From Paenibacillus glycanilyticus NBRC 16618 (GTDB taxonomy: Bacteria; Bacillota; Bacilli; Paenibacillales; Paenibacillaceae): a DNA stretch of 64,000 bases. This document shows, piece by piece, positions 16,837 through 25,455 of the stretch. Location of the stretch: positions 123,117 through 187,116 of the forward strand of contig NZ_BILY01000010.1 of the NCBI RefSeq assembly GCF_004000805.1, in the 5' to 3' direction. The notes below the pieces were generated by a model. It did not search any database, was not told the DNA's origin, and saw only the letters and a list, made by a program, of their open reading frames with translations. Every line of letters begins with the position of its first letter. Positions within the stretch are counted from its first letter, which is position 1. A program made the position numbers and the translations under genes.

Positions 16837-18021
16837 TTACTCTTTGGTCTTCAGCAAGCTTAAAAAGCTTGCGCCGTTTGGCGGCGTTGGAACGCCGAAA
16901 TTTTCGGCGATTGTAGCGCCGAGATCCGAGAAGGTTGCTCTTGCGTCCAGACGCTCCGGATTTGCAAATGCCGGGCTGTACAACAGAATCGGTACGTATT
17001 CTCGCGTATGGTCGGTTCCCGGATGGGTTGGATCATTGCCGTGATCGGCCGTTACGATTAGAAGGTCTCGTTCCCCAAGCGTGCTCTCGAGCTCCGGTAC
17101 CGCACGATCAAACTCCTCCAGGGCTCTAGCGTAACCTTCCGGATCGCGCCGGTGTCCGTACAGGGAATCGAAATCGACAAGATTGGTGAACAGCAAACCT
17201 TTGAACGGTTTTTTCAATGCTTCAACCGTACGGGCAATCCCGTCGGCGTTGCTTTTGGTCGACGTTGTCGCCATAATCCCTTCGCCGTCAAAGATATCGT
17301 TAATCTTGCCGATGGCGATGGTATCGAGCCCGTTGTCCTTCAGCAGGTCCAGGACGGTAGCTTCGGGCGGTTTTACCGCATAATCGTGACGGTTCGGCGT
17401 CCGCTTGAAAGCGCCGGGTGATCCGACATACGGCCTAGCGATAACCCGTCCAACGGCAAACCGCTCGTCCATCGTTAATTCACGGGCAATCTCGCAGCCG
17501 CGGTACAGCTCCTCGAGCGGTATAACGTCCTCGTGAGCCGCAATCTGGAACACGCTGTCGGCGGACGTATAAACAATCCAGGCCCCTGTCTGCATCTGCT
17601 CCGCGCCTAACTCATCCAGAATCTCGGTGCCGCTGGCCGGCTTGTTGCCGATTACCTTGCGGCCGGTACGCTCCTCAAAAGCCTGAATCAGTTCAGCCGG
17701 AAAGCCTTCCGGGAAAGTCTGGAACGGTACGGTAATGTTAAGCCCCATCAGCTCCCAATGACCGGTCATCGTATCTTTGCCAACCGAGACTTCAGCCATT
17801 TTGCCGTAATAAGCGGCTGCTTCCCCTTCCGGCTTCCAGTCCGCCAGATCGGCGATCCGGTCAAGTCCCCAGCGGCGCAGATTCGGAAGTTGAATGGAAG
17901 GCACGCGTTCGATAATATGGCCAAGGGTATGGGAACCGCTGTCTCCGAAGGACGGCGCATCCGGCAATTCGCCGATGCCGACGCTGTCTAATACGATTAC
18001 TGCAATACGATCAAATTTCAT
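16837..18021 (-). CDS. deoB: Phosphopentomutase
   Basis: Interconverts ribose-1-phosphate and ribose-5-phosphate, linking nucleoside breakdown to central metabolism. Alkaline-phosphatase-fold metalloenzyme: metal ligands in [13 protein letters not shown] at the N-terminus and [20 protein letters not shown] near the C-terminus, with the catalytic threonine in [14 protein letters not shown]. 394 residues from ATG at 18021, which has TAGGAGG; the longer frame upstream runs through the terminator-like hairpin. First gene of deoB-punA after xerD. Confidence 0.96.
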   Translation of the reverse strand: MKFDRIAVIVLDSVGIGELPDAPSFGDSGSHTLGHIIERVPSIQLPNLRRWGLDRIADLADWKPEGEAAAYYGKMAEVSVGKDTMTGHWELMGLNITVPFQTFPEGFPAELIQAFEERTGRKVIGNKPASGTEILDELGAEQMQTGAWIVYTSADSVFQIAAHEDVIPLEELYRGCEIARELTMDERFAVGRVIARPYVGSPGAFKRTPNRHDYAVKPPEATVLDLLKDNGLDTIAIGKINDIFDGEGIMATTSTKSNADGIARTVEALKKPFKGLLFTNLVDFDSLYGHRRDPEGYARALEEFDRAVPELESTLGERDLLIVTADHGNDPTHPGTDHTREYVPILLYSPAFANPERLDARATFSDLGATIAENFGVPTPPNGASFLSLLKTKE

Positions 18022-18036
18022 GGGTATCCTCCTAAA

Positions 18037-18070
18037 AAGAATGGCAACACGATTTATTGTTGCCATTCTT
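18037..18070 (-). terminator. Perfect hairpin with T-run directly before the deoB ribosome site (hairpin B)
   Basis: AGAATGGCAACA (18038-18049) pairs with TGTTGCCATTCT (18058-18069); on the minus strand the stem is followed by TTTTT and then AGGAGG of deoB. It is built like an intrinsic terminator placed as an attenuator between xerD and deoB, and resembles hairpin A at 18091-18123. Confidence 0.65.
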
Positions 18071-18090
18071 ACTTCGTAAGCGTAAACCTA

Positions 18091-18123
18091 AAGAATGGAA
18101 ACACGCTTCTCGTTGCCATTCTT
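18091..18123 (-). repeat. Imperfect hairpin just after xerD, repeat of hairpin B (hairpin A)
   Basis: AAGAATGGAAAC (18091-18102) pairs with GTTGCCATTCTT (18112-18123) with one mismatch. It begins four bases after the xerD stop. Its minus-strand 5' arm would pair without mismatch to the 3' arm of hairpin B, so the two can form alternative structures. Confidence 0.6.
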
Positions 18124-18127
18124 GCAA

Positions 18128-19018
18128 TCAAGCCCGGGGATGGGCATTTGAATATATGTCCTTCATTTTCACCTTGGAGACCTTCGTATAACGCTGGGTG
18201 GTCGAAATGTCCGCATGGCCAAGCAGCTCCTGGACCGCCCGAAGATCAGCCCCGTTCTCCAGCAAATGCGCCGCAAACGAATGGCGAAGAGTATGCGGTG
18301 TAATCTCATCGGAGATTCCCGCTTCCTTCGCGTATTTCTTAACCATCTTCCAGAAGCCCTGCCTCGTCATCCGGGTGCCAAGCTGATTGAGAAACAAAGC
18401 GGGCTCGTCCTCCGATTGCCGGAGCAGCTCCGCTCTGCCATTCGACAAATAATCGTCAAGAGCAGCTGCCGCCATTCGCCCAAACGGGATAATCCGTTCT
18501 TTCATGCCGCTGCCTACGCATCGAATGATGTTTAATTGCGCATTCACGCTGTCCACATTAAGCGAGATCAGCTCGGACACCCGTATCCCGGTGGCATACA
18601 GGAGTTCCAGCATTGCTTTGTCCCGCTTCCCGGCAGCCGTAACCGGCTGAGGCGTTTCAAGCAGCTGGCCGGCGTTCTCCATCGACAGCACGCTTGGTTC
18701 TTTCTTTTCCTGCTTGGGGGACTCTATGTAGATGGCGGGATTCAGCTGAATATATCCATTTACCGCCAAATAATGAAAAAAGGCGCGTATGGACGCGATA
18801 TGCCGCGATACCGTCGAAGTCTTGCGTCCGCTCTCTTTCAGACGCAGTAAATAATGCGACAAATGGTGACGCCCCACGTCGGCCACATTCGCAATCGATT
18901 GCTGTTCCAGATAGTCGAGCAAGCCTTGCAAATCACGTCCGTAAGACTCCAGCGTACTGCTGGATAAGGCGCGCTCGTTCATTAAATATTGTATAAAGGA
19001 TTCTACTTGAGCTTTCAT
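18128..19018 (-). CDS. xerD: Site-specific tyrosine recombinase XerD
   Basis: Resolves chromosome dimers at dif with its partner recombinase (CodV/XerC in Bacillus). The 296-residue protein has an N-terminal SAM-like core-binding domain (FIQYLMNERALSSSTLESY) and a C-terminal catalytic domain with R in ATGIRVSEL, HTLRHSFAAHLLENGADLR (His-x-x-Arg), GHADIST and the nucleophile tyrosine in TTQRYTKVS. Position upstream of deoB-punA matches ripX/xerD of B. subtilis. Confidence 0.95.
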   Translation of the reverse strand: MKAQVESFIQYLMNERALSSSTLESYGRDLQGLLDYLEQQSIANVADVGRHHLSHYLLRLKESGRKTSTVSRHIASIRAFFHYLAVNGYIQLNPAIYIESPKQEKKEPSVLSMENAGQLLETPQPVTAAGKRDKAMLELLYATGIRVSELISLNVDSVNAQLNIIRCVGSGMKERIIPFGRMAAAALDDYLSNGRAELLRQSEDEPALFLNQLGTRMTRQGFWKMVKKYAKEAGISDEITPHTLRHSFAAHLLENGADLRAVQELLGHADISTTQRYTKVSKVKMKDIYSNAHPRA

Positions 19019-19159
19019 GCCGGTTCCTTTCGTTCAAGAAGGATGATCAAGGCCATAGGACTATGGACCTTGTCTGCGGGCAAGTTATCCTGCTAACCAA
19101 CTATTCCACAACCGGCCGTTCAAATCCTGCTTTTTCACTTTATTTTATAACAGGGTATA

Positions 19160-19384
19160 TCATTCCCCATACCAATAAAACCATCTTAGCCGATCCGCCA
19201 TGCTGCCCTTTTCCGCATCAGCCTGGAAAACCTTCAATGCAGCCCCTTTGGGCTCTCTATAAGGGTGGACGGGCGCAATCGCGTCAACCAGCCAGCGATA
19301 GCTGCCCGTCACGATCAAAAGCAATAAGGTGAATATCACAACAAACAGGATACGGCTTAACCATCTGCGCAGGGAGAGGACCAT
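19160..19384 (-). CDS. yqzK: YqzK/DUF4227-like small membrane protein
   Basis: 74 residues from ATG at 19384, which has AAAGGAGG. The sequence MVLSLRRWLSRILFVVIFTL continues into one N-terminal membrane helix, followed by an amphipathic region ending LRWFYWYGE. Function unknown. Its place upstream of xerD and near fur is the same as yqzK in B. subtilis, which supports the name. ald, aprX and then fur lie upstream on the right. Confidence 0.8.
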   Translation of the reverse strand: MVLSLRRWLSRILFVVIFTLLLLIVTGSYRWLVDAIAPVHPYREPKGAALKVFQADAEKGSMADRLRWFYWYGE

Positions 19385-19481
19385 CTGCCTTCCTCCTTTA
19401 ATTTTACGGTTGTCCATCCGTAACAATCTATGAAGGAGGCATTGCGGTTATACCTTTAATTACGCCTGGAATCGCCTGAAG

Positions 19482-20624
19482 TTAAGGCTCAAGATTGTCG
19501 AAAGCGATGCTGTCCAGCCAGCGCTGCAGGGAGGTGTAGGGGAGTCCCGAAGCCTCAGCGACAGGCTCATAGGTGACAGTGCCTCTGTGAGTGTTGACGC
19601 CTTTCTGCAGCGGCACGCTGCTTCTAATCGCCTCCCACCCCCGGCTTGCAAGATCAAGCGCATACGGCATCGTAACATTCGTTAAAGCAAAGGTGGACGT
19701 ACGCGGAACGGCACCCGGAATGTTGGCGACCGCATAATGGATCACGCCATGCTTGATATAGATGGGATCCTTGTGCGTGGTTGGTCGGTCAACGGTTGCA
19801 ATCGACCCGCCCTGGTCAACCGCGACATCGACAATAACGGAGCCTTTTTTCATGGATTGCACCATCGTTTCCGTTACCAGATGCGGCGCTTTTGCTCCCG
19901 GTATCAATACCGCTCCAATCAGTAGATCCGCTTTTCCTACAGCTTCCGCAATATTATAGGGACTCGACATCACCGTCCGAAGCCGCCCTCCAAACACATC
20001 ATCCAGGTATCTCATGCGGTCTGTGCTTTTTTCCAAAATAACAACGTTAGCGCCCATGCCTAATGCTATTTTCGCTGCGTTGGTTCCTACAATTCCGCCG
20101 CCAATAATAACGACCTCAGCGGGCGGCACTCCGGGAACGCCTCCAAGCAACACTCCCCTGCCGCCGTTAAAAGCTTCAAGAAACTGCGAACCCACCTGTA
20201 CGGACATGCGTCCCGCCACTTCGCTCATCGGCGTTAACAAGGGCAGGCTTCCGTTTGCGAGCTGAATCGTCTCGTAAGCAATCCCCGTTACTCCGCTGTC
20301 CATCAGAGCTCGCGTAAGCTCGGGGGCCGCGGCAAGATGCAAATACGTAAACAAGATCAGTCCTTCGCGAAAATAGGCGTATTCTTCCTTAAGCGGCTCC
20401 TTGACCTTCATGATCATATCCGCTTCTGTCCATACCTCCGATGCGTTCCCTCGAATCTCAGCACCTTCCGCCTCGTAATCCCGATCCTCAAATCCGCTTC
20501 CTTCGCCGGCTTTCGTCTCCACAATCACCTTATGGCCTGCCGCCTTCAGCATGGTTACGCCCGCCGGGGTAAGCGCAACACGGTACTCGCTCGATTTAAT
20601 TTCCTTCGGAACGCCGATAATCAT
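19482..20624 (-). CDS. ald: Alanine dehydrogenase
   Basis: NAD-dependent interconversion of alanine and pyruvate, important in sporulation and germination of bacilli. The 380-residue protein shows the start [19 protein letters not shown], the active-site His in [11 protein letters not shown], the Rossmann loop [20 protein letters not shown] and [13 protein letters not shown]. It is an insertion relative to the B. subtilis yqzK-fur order, together with the divergently transcribed subtilase. Confidence 0.96.
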   Translation of the reverse strand: MIIGVPKEIKSSEYRVALTPAGVTMLKAAGHKVIVETKAGEGSGFEDRDYEAEGAEIRGNASEVWTEADMIMKVKEPLKEEYAYFREGLILFTYLHLAAAPELTRALMDSGVTGIAYETIQLANGSLPLLTPMSEVAGRMSVQVGSQFLEAFNGGRGVLLGGVPGVPPAEVVIIGGGIVGTNAAKIALGMGANVVILEKSTDRMRYLDDVFGGRLRTVMSSPYNIAEAVGKADLLIGAVLIPGAKAPHLVTETMVQSMKKGSVIVDVAVDQGGSIATVDRPTTHKDPIYIKHGVIHYAVANIPGAVPRTSTFALTNVTMPYALDLASRGWEAIRSSVPLQKGVNTHRGTVTYEPVAEASGLPYTSLQRWLDSIAFDNLEP

Positions 20625-20845
20625 TAGCTTCCCCTCCTGGAATATGGCGCGCTATCTACTATGTTGTATGTAGCTTTAGGGACAAATGTTAGCCCATAAG
20701 CGTACCTTTTCCAGCCCGATCAAAAAATATGTGCTTTTATTCCGTACAGGTGTCCATAACGAACGCTGCTGGCTCTCCATACACTGAACAAGCACATTTT
20801 CATTGGCTTTGACGATCTTTATATAGAACGAATAGGAGAATGTAT

Positions 20846-21985
20846 ATGCCAAAGCTGGAAAAGCTGCTGTTCACTAGCTCAAAGCGTGTCCCATCCAGAA
20901 ATACTTTTCGTAAATTAATTACTTTCAAAACGGGTCGATCATATAAAAAATATCTCAGAAAGCTGCGTATCAAAGGGTTAAAGCCTTACAAACGGATGCC
21001 GGCCCTCCGTACGATCGGCTGCCATTTCGACAAGCGCCGTCCTTGGAGACCCATTGCGAGACACCCGGAAGTAAAAAGGATCGAGAGCGATGTCCGGATC
21101 CGGGTTCATCTTTTCAGGAAGCATAAGGTATCGGCGAGAAGCAAAAAGGTCCATGCAATGTCGGCATGCCCGCCCGAGCTGACATGGAATATTTGTCGCG
21201 TCAAAGCCCATGAAGCCTGGCCGCGGGTTACCGGCGGAAAGATAAAGGTCGCGATTATCGATACGGGAATTGCAGCGCATCCCAATCTGCGGATCGCGGG
21301 AGGAGTCAACACGATTCGTGGCGGCAGCTACGCGGACGATAACGGTCACGGCACCCATGTCGCGGGAATCACCGCAGCTCAAGGCTTGGACGGGATTAAA
21401 GGGATAGCCCCCGATGTCGAGCTTTATGCCATTAAGGCGCTGGACAGCCGCGGCGGCGGATACGTATCCAGCATCATCTCCGGCGTTGACTGGTGCATCC
21501 GCAACAAGATGGATGTCATCAATATGAGTTTTGGCCTTGTAGGAACTTCCGTAAGCCGAGCGCTGCGGGACGTAATTACGAAAGCCTATAATAAAGGAAT
21601 CGTCATTGTGGCTTCTGCCGGCAACTCCGGCACGGAAGATAACGGCATGATTGACGCCCCTGCTTCATTTCCCGAAGTAATGGCCATCGCCGCTACCGAC
21701 CTGTCGGATAAAATAACCGGCTTTAGCAGCCGCGGTTCCGGCATTGACCTTGCCGCACCGGGCGAGCAGATAAAGTCCACATGGCTGAATGGCGGATACA
21801 TGTCGCTGTCCGGCACCAGTATGTCCTCCCCGCATGCAGCCGGCGGCGTTGCCCTCCTGTTATCCAAGCAGTCGGGACTTAGCCCAACCCAGGTAACGGA
21901 GCAGCTTAAGAGCTGGGCGCACCCGCTTCCGTCCGAGAGCGAGAACAAACAAGGAGCCGGCCTCCTGCAGCTGGATCGCATATAA
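20846..21985 (+). CDS. Subtilisin-like serine protease (S8), apparently without signal peptide
   Basis: 379 residues with the subtilase triad: Asp in AIIDTGIAAHP, His in DDNGHGTHVAG and Ser in LSGTSMSSPHAAGG; the oxyanion Asn lies in ASAGNSG. Residues 1-110 are very basic (for example RSYKKYLRKLRIKGLKPYKR) with no hydrophobic signal sequence, followed by a short propeptide-like stretch. This suggests a cytoplasmic/AprX-like or intracellular protease, or export by an unrecognised route. ATG at 20846 is favoured over 20840 because AGGAG is one base from the latter. Divergent from ald; ends at a terminator shared with fur. Confidence 0.9.
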   Translation: MPKLEKLLFTSSKRVPSRNTFRKLITFKTGRSYKKYLRKLRIKGLKPYKRMPALRTIGCHFDKRRPWRPIARHPEVKRIESDVRIRVHLFRKHKVSARSKKVHAMSACPPELTWNICRVKAHEAWPRVTGGKIKVAIIDTGIAAHPNLRIAGGVNTIRGGSYADDNGHGTHVAGITAAQGLDGIKGIAPDVELYAIKALDSRGGGYVSSIISGVDWCIRNKMDVINMSFGLVGTSVSRALRDVITKAYNKGIVIVASAGNSGTEDNGMIDAPASFPEVMAIAATDLSDKITGFSSRGSGIDLAAPGEQIKSTWLNGGYMSLSGTSMSSPHAAGGVALLLSKQSGLSPTQVTEQLKSWAHPLPSESENKQGAGLLQLDRI

Positions 21986-22000
21986 CGCCCAAAAAACGCC

Positions 22001-22044
22001 AAAACGGCTTTGCCGTCCAGTTACGCTGGGCAGCAAAGCCGTTT
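22001..22044. terminator. Bidirectional terminator between subtilase and fur
   Basis: AAACGGCTTTGC pairs with GCAAAGCCGTTT; A-rich and T-rich flanks on either side. The right arm overlaps the fur stop codon at 22043. Confidence 0.8.
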
Positions 22045-22501
22045 ATTCATTTGTTTTGTCATTATTCGCGTTGCAACGGTGACATACGCCTTGGAAGTCG
22101 AGACGATGGTCGATAACGGTAAAGCCGTATTCCTGCTCCAGCCGTTCCTCCAATGGAAGAAGCCAATCTTCCTTGATCTCGTCCATTGCGCCGCACTGTA
22201 CGCAAATCAGATGATGATGATGGTGCTTGCTGCTATCCGTACGAAGGTCATAGCGGGCAACGCCGTCACCAAAGTTAAGTTTCTCGACTACATGCATTTC
22301 GCTCAGCAATTCGAGCGTACGGTATACCGTAGCGAGTCCGATTTCCGGGGCCTTGTCCTTTACGAGCATGAATACATCCTCGGCGCTTAAGTGATCCTCT
22401 TCATTCTCAAGCAATACGCGAACGGTTGCTTCACGCTGCGGGGTTAATTTGTAGCCCTGCGACTGCAACTGTTGTTTTATCTTCTCAATCCGGGCTTCCA
22501 T
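22043..22501 (-). CDS. fur: Ferric uptake regulator family repressor
   Basis: 152-residue metal-responsive repressor with an N-terminal winged helix (YKLTPQREATVRVLLENEEDHLSAED, here abbreviated, and GLATVYRTLELL) and a C-terminal metal domain with a pentahistidine HHHHHLICVQCG and a second cysteine pair CHRC giving a structural Zn(Cys)4 site. The ATG at 22501 follows GGGGGGAAATC; the open frame continues far upstream only by chance. Synteny between spoIIM and xerD identifies it as fur rather than perR or zur, but metal choice cannot be read from sequence alone. Confidence 0.93.
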   Translation of the reverse strand: MEARIEKIKQQLQSQGYKLTPQREATVRVLLENEEDHLSAEDVFMLVKDKAPEIGLATVYRTLELLSEMHVVEKLNFGDGVARYDLRTDSSKHHHHHLICVQCGAMDEIKEDWLLPLEERLEQEYGFTVIDHRLDFQGVCHRCNANNDKTNE

Positions 22502-22552
22502 GATTTCCCCCCTACCACATGTCTGCGCCAACATCAGGAAACGTTTGCTTTC

Positions 22553-22582
22553 ATTATAGGGGTTAACCATTCCTAAAGTCAA
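22553..22582 (-). promoter_or_regulatory. SigA-type promoter of fur
   Basis: TTGACT (22577-22582) and TATAAT (22553-22558) are 18 bp apart on the minus strand; the spacer contains GGTTAACC, a palindrome that could be an operator. Confidence 0.65.
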
Positions 22583-22593
22583 ACATTTTGCCG

Positions 22594-23238
22594 TTAGACG
22601 GCTGTTGCAGCCCCAGTCAGATAAGGAGCCGCCCACTGCATGAAGTAAGGCGAAAGATACGCTTCCAGCAAAGATGCACCGGCCAAAAGCAGCAGCATAA
22701 GCAGTGCCGTAGACGTAAACGCCGCGACTTGAGGAGCCAAAGCTCCTTTTTGCTGGAGCAGGCGATTTTTGATGACATAGGTCGAAAAGGTAATGGCCGC
22801 AACGCTGGTTATCATAATGGCCGGCACTACGATCAGATTCGGCGGAGCGACGGAGGCCAGCGAGAACAATACTCCTTTCCAGGCATGCTGGGAGATTAAA
22901 GACCCTACCGCAAAGCCGACCAGCGCCCCTTTCAGAAAATCCAGCGCAAGCACGAACGGAATCCCCACTACCGATATGCCTAGAAACCACAACAAAAACA
23001 GCCATTTGCCATGAAAGATAAAGCTGTCCCAGAACGACTGCGCCGCATCGGGCGTCACGCCGTCATTCACCAGCCTGATATATTGATTCACATCCGCCGC
23101 CAAATCCTGCTGCTGCTCCAGTGTCAAAGCGTTGACCATCAGCCCGCCGAATATGGCTCCTACAACAAACAGTACGGCGACGAATACATACAAGGTCAGC
23201 TGGTTTTTTACCGCGTCTTGAAAAGCTGGCGAACGCAT
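22594..23238 (-). CDS. spoIIM: Stage II sporulation protein M
   Basis: Membrane component of the DMP (SpoIID-SpoIIM-SpoIIP) peptidoglycan-thinning machine that drives engulfment. 214 residues with about five membrane helices; typical segments are VFVAVLFVVGAIFGGLMVN and LLFLLWFLGISVVGIPFVL. GGGAGAG precedes ATG, and a SigE-type promoter stands upstream. Located between nudF and fur as in B. subtilis. Confidence 0.94.
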   Translation of the reverse strand: MRSPAFQDAVKNQLTLYVFVAVLFVVGAIFGGLMVNALTLEQQQDLAADVNQYIRLVNDGVTPDAAQSFWDSFIFHGKWLFLLWFLGISVVGIPFVLALDFLKGALVGFAVGSLISQHAWKGVLFSLASVAPPNLIVVPAIMITSVAAITFSTYVIKNRLLQQKGALAPQVAAFTSTALLMLLLLAGASLLEAYLSPYFMQWAAPYLTGAATAV

Positions 23239-23269
23239 GGAACACTCTCCCTTCTTGTCTTGATGATAA

Positions 23270-23298
23270 AGTGTATGTTCCCTTTATTCACCGTATGA
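23270..23298 (-). promoter_or_regulatory. SigE-type promoter of spoIIM
   Basis: Minus strand TCATACG (23292-23298), 14 bp spacer, CATACACT (23270-23277). The -10 fits the SigE consensus CATACA-T exactly, and spoIIM is a mother-cell SigE gene in B. subtilis. Confidence 0.6.
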
Positions 23299-23324
23299 CG
23301 TCCAAGAGAGCGGTCGGGACAAGT

Positions 23325-23882
23325 TTAGATCGTACCCGTTAACAGATAAAGCTTCCATGCATACACGGCCAGTATCGTCTTTGCGTCGCTGATCCGGCCT
23401 TCCGCAATATAAGCCTCCGCTTGCTCCAGCGTAATCGCTTCTACCTGCAAATACTCATCCTCATCCGTATGCTGCGTGCCCGCCGTCACATTTTCCGCGA
23501 AATACAAGTACAGCTTCTCGTCGGCAAAGCCGGGCGAGGTGAAAAAGCCGCTGACAAGCTTCAGGCTGTTTGACTTGTAGCCGGTCTCCTCTTCCAGCTC
23601 GCGTGCCGCGGCTTCCATCGGATCTTCTCCGGCATCCAGCTTGCCTGCGGGAATTTCGATCTGGAACTTCTCCAGCGGCTTGCGGAACTGTTCGACAACT
23701 AGCAGCTTGCCGTCAAGCAGCGCCATAACGGCTGCCGCACCCGGATGCTTTACAATCTCGCGCGTAGCCGTACGGCCATCCGGCATCGCTACGGTGTCCA
23801 CCTGAAGCGTAATCATTTTCCCCTCGAAAATAGGTTGCGTGCTGATAGTTTCTTCCCGCCAAAGCTCGTTGTTCTGAGTCAT
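23325..23882 (-). CDS. nudF: ADP-ribose pyrophosphatase (Nudix)
   Basis: Hydrolyses ADP-ribose to AMP and ribose-5-phosphate. The 185-residue protein carries the Nudix box GEDPMEAAARELEEETGY (G-x5-E-x7-R-E-x-x-E-E-x-G) at about residues 95-115 and the VEQFRKPLEKFQIEIPAGKLD segment (abridged) typical of the ADP-ribose branch. Divergent from mciZ, as in B. subtilis, where mciZ is beside nudF. Confidence 0.93.
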   Translation of the reverse strand: MTQNNELWREETISTQPIFEGKMITLQVDTVAMPDGRTATREIVKHPGAAAVMALLDGKLLVVEQFRKPLEKFQIEIPAGKLDAGEDPMEAAARELEEETGYKSNSLKLVSGFFTSPGFADEKLYLYFAENVTAGTQHTDEDEYLQVEAITLEQAEAYIAEGRISDAKTILAVYAWKLYLLTGTI

Positions 23883-23983
23883 CCTGATTCTCCCCTGTTC
23901 TTCGAATGATGAAATACGGAATAACTTGTCCCCTTCTTACATATCCATTGCATATACGAAATACGCAAAGGAGCGTGTGAAGG

Positions 23984-24115
23984 ATGAAACAATATCTAAC
24001 GCATAATGAACTGAGACTCGTCGGCAAAGCCTGGGAAATTCAAAGCCAGCTCCGCAAGCTTTCCCGAATGGATATCCCGCTTCAAAAGCTGCTTACCCCG
24101 CAAAAAACGAAATAA
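23984..24115 (+). CDS. mciZ: MciZ-like inhibitor of FtsZ assembly
   Basis: 43-codon frame encoding MKQYLTHNELRLVGKAWEIQ and a basic tail ending LLTPQKTK. The core LVGKAWEI is the hallmark of B. subtilis MciZ (40 residues), the mother-cell peptide that caps the minus end of FtsZ filaments during sporulation. Gene position next to nudF agrees. ATG at 23984 has AAAGGAG ten bases upstream. Residues before and after the core are poorly conserved, which is usual. The promoter could not be assigned with confidence. It ends at the hairpin 24111-24149. Confidence 0.85.
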   Translation: MKQYLTHNELRLVGKAWEIQSQLRKLSRMDIPLQKLLTPQKTK

Positions 24116-24149
24116 ACGGCTTATCCTGCCTTGGACAAGCCGTTTATTC
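24111..24149. terminator. Bidirectional terminator between mciZ and the M20 peptidase
   Basis: AATAAACGGCTT and AAGCCGTTTATT are perfectly complementary around ATCCTGCCTTGGAC. The left arm includes the mciZ stop codon. Confidence 0.8.
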
Positions 24150-24156
24150 ACCGTTG

Positions 24157-25284
24157 TTAACCTTTAGCTGCTTGTTTGATGATCTCGATCACGAACTCCG
24201 TAATTTTCACAAGGTCAACGACCTTGATCTGTTCCTTCGTTGTATGGATATGCTCGTAACCAACGGCCAGATTGACCGTAGGCACGCCGAGACCATTGAA
24301 AATATTCGCGTCGCTGCCGCCCCCGGAATGGAACGTGCGCGGCGTAAGTCCGATTGCCGTTGCCGCCGATTTGGCCAGTTGGACAACCGGCGAATGATCG
24401 TCATGGACATAAGCCGGGTAAATTAATTGGCTTTCAAATTCCGCTTTTGCCCCAAACTCCTCTGCCGCACTCTCCAGCGCCTCGCGCATGGCGTCCACCT
24501 GACGGTCCAGCTTCTCCTGCACGATACTGCGCGCTTCCGCTACCAGCTTCACGAAATCGCAGACGACATTGGTCGCGCCGCCGCCCTCAAAGCTGCCGAT
24601 ATTAGCCGTTGTCTCTTTGTCGATACGCCCAAGCGGCATACGGGAGATTGCTTTTGCGGCTACTTGAATCGCGCTGATGCCATCTTCCGGATTTACGCCG
24701 GCATGCGCCGACTTGCCATGCAGCTTCATGATGACTTTCGCTTGGGTAGGCGCTGCTACGGCCATGTCCCCAATCGAACCGTTGGAATCGATCGCATAAC
24801 CAAACGAAGCTTTCAGCTTGGAGGCATCCATATTCCGTGCGCCAAGAAGGCCGGATTCTTCTCCTACGGTAATGACAAATTGGATCGGTCCATGAGGAAT
24901 GTTGTTTTCCTTAAGCACCCGGATCGCTTCAAGCATGGCGGCAAGACCTGCTTTATCGTCGCTGCCGAGTATCGTTGTGCCATCGCTTCGTATGTAACCG
25001 TCACTGTCAATTTGCGGCTTAATGCCATTTCCAGGCGCTACGGTATCCATATGGGACGTGAACAAAATCGTAGGCGCGCCTGCTTCTCCGGTACCTTCCA
25101 AATAAGCGAACAAATTGTTTGCGCCATGCCCCGTTTTTTCCATCGCGTCATCTTCCTCAATGGAAAGACCCAGCTCCGAAAACTTTGCCTTCAGCACTTT
25201 GCTGATTTCCTGCTCGAATCTCGTCTCGCTGTCTACCTTGACGAGTTCGATAAACTCACTGACGATCCGTTCCTGATTCACCAT
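24157..25284 (-). CDS. M20 family metallopeptidase, tripeptidase T-like
   Basis: 375-residue dizinc exopeptidase close to B. subtilis YqjE and PepT. Zinc and catalytic motifs: TSHMDTVAPGN (His, Asp), LGSDDKAGLAAML (Asp), TVGEESGLLGARNMD (Glu-Glu), and the C-terminal GYEHIHTTKEQI (His). The dimerisation lid lies at about residues 180-290. It probably frees N-terminal residues from tripeptides; substrate not shown by sequence. GGAGGAAATAGTT precedes ATG. Confidence 0.88.
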   Translation of the reverse strand: MVNQERIVSEFIELVKVDSETRFEQEISKVLKAKFSELGLSIEEDDAMEKTGHGANNLFAYLEGTGEAGAPTILFTSHMDTVAPGNGIKPQIDSDGYIRSDGTTILGSDDKAGLAAMLEAIRVLKENNIPHGPIQFVITVGEESGLLGARNMDASKLKASFGYAIDSNGSIGDMAVAAPTQAKVIMKLHGKSAHAGVNPEDGISAIQVAAKAISRMPLGRIDKETTANIGSFEGGGATNVVCDFVKLVAEARSIVQEKLDRQVDAMREALESAAEEFGAKAEFESQLIYPAYVHDDHSPVVQLAKSAATAIGLTPRTFHSGGGSDANIFNGLGVPTVNLAVGYEHIHTTKEQIKVVDLVKITEFVIEIIKQAAKG

Positions 25285-25359
25285 AACTATTTCCTCCGCT
25301 CTCTGTTTTCGATTACAATAGACGGGAGCTTGTTTTTTAAAAGAAAGGAGTTTTTACCC

Positions 25360-25455
25360 TTGAAAATGCAAAAGCTTATTCGTCTAGTTGCTATTCTTGT
25401 TGTTACCGCCCTTGTCATTACGACGCTTGTTGCTTCACTCAGCTCTCTGCTCTAG
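25360..25455 (+). CDS. 31-residue single-pass membrane peptide, Prli42-like
   Basis: TTG start with AAAGGAG nine bases before it. The product is MKMQKLIRLVAILVVTALVI followed by TTLVASLSSLL: a basic N-terminus and one membrane helix filling the rest. Length (31) and design match Prli42, the Listeria peptide that anchors the stressosome to the membrane, but at this size similarity is weak evidence and no stressosome gene is in the window. Its last 21 bases overlap the end of lipB on the other strand. Confidence 0.6.
   Translation: MKMQKLIRLVAILVVTALVITTLVASLSSLL

Noticed and set aside
22502..23005. Long N-terminal extension of the fur frame
   Set aside because: It overlaps spoIIM and lies upstream of a strong promoter and ribosome site for a normal-length Fur starting at 22501.
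23939..23967. SigE-like promoter for mciZ (ACATATC ... AATACGCA)
   Set aside because: The implied transcription start would fall after the best ribosome site, and the -10 match is poor.
24427..25359. Plus-strand 342-codon frame ending with the 31-residue membrane peptide
   Set aside because: It is the antisense of the M20 peptidase; only its last 31 codons have an independent start and ribosome site.
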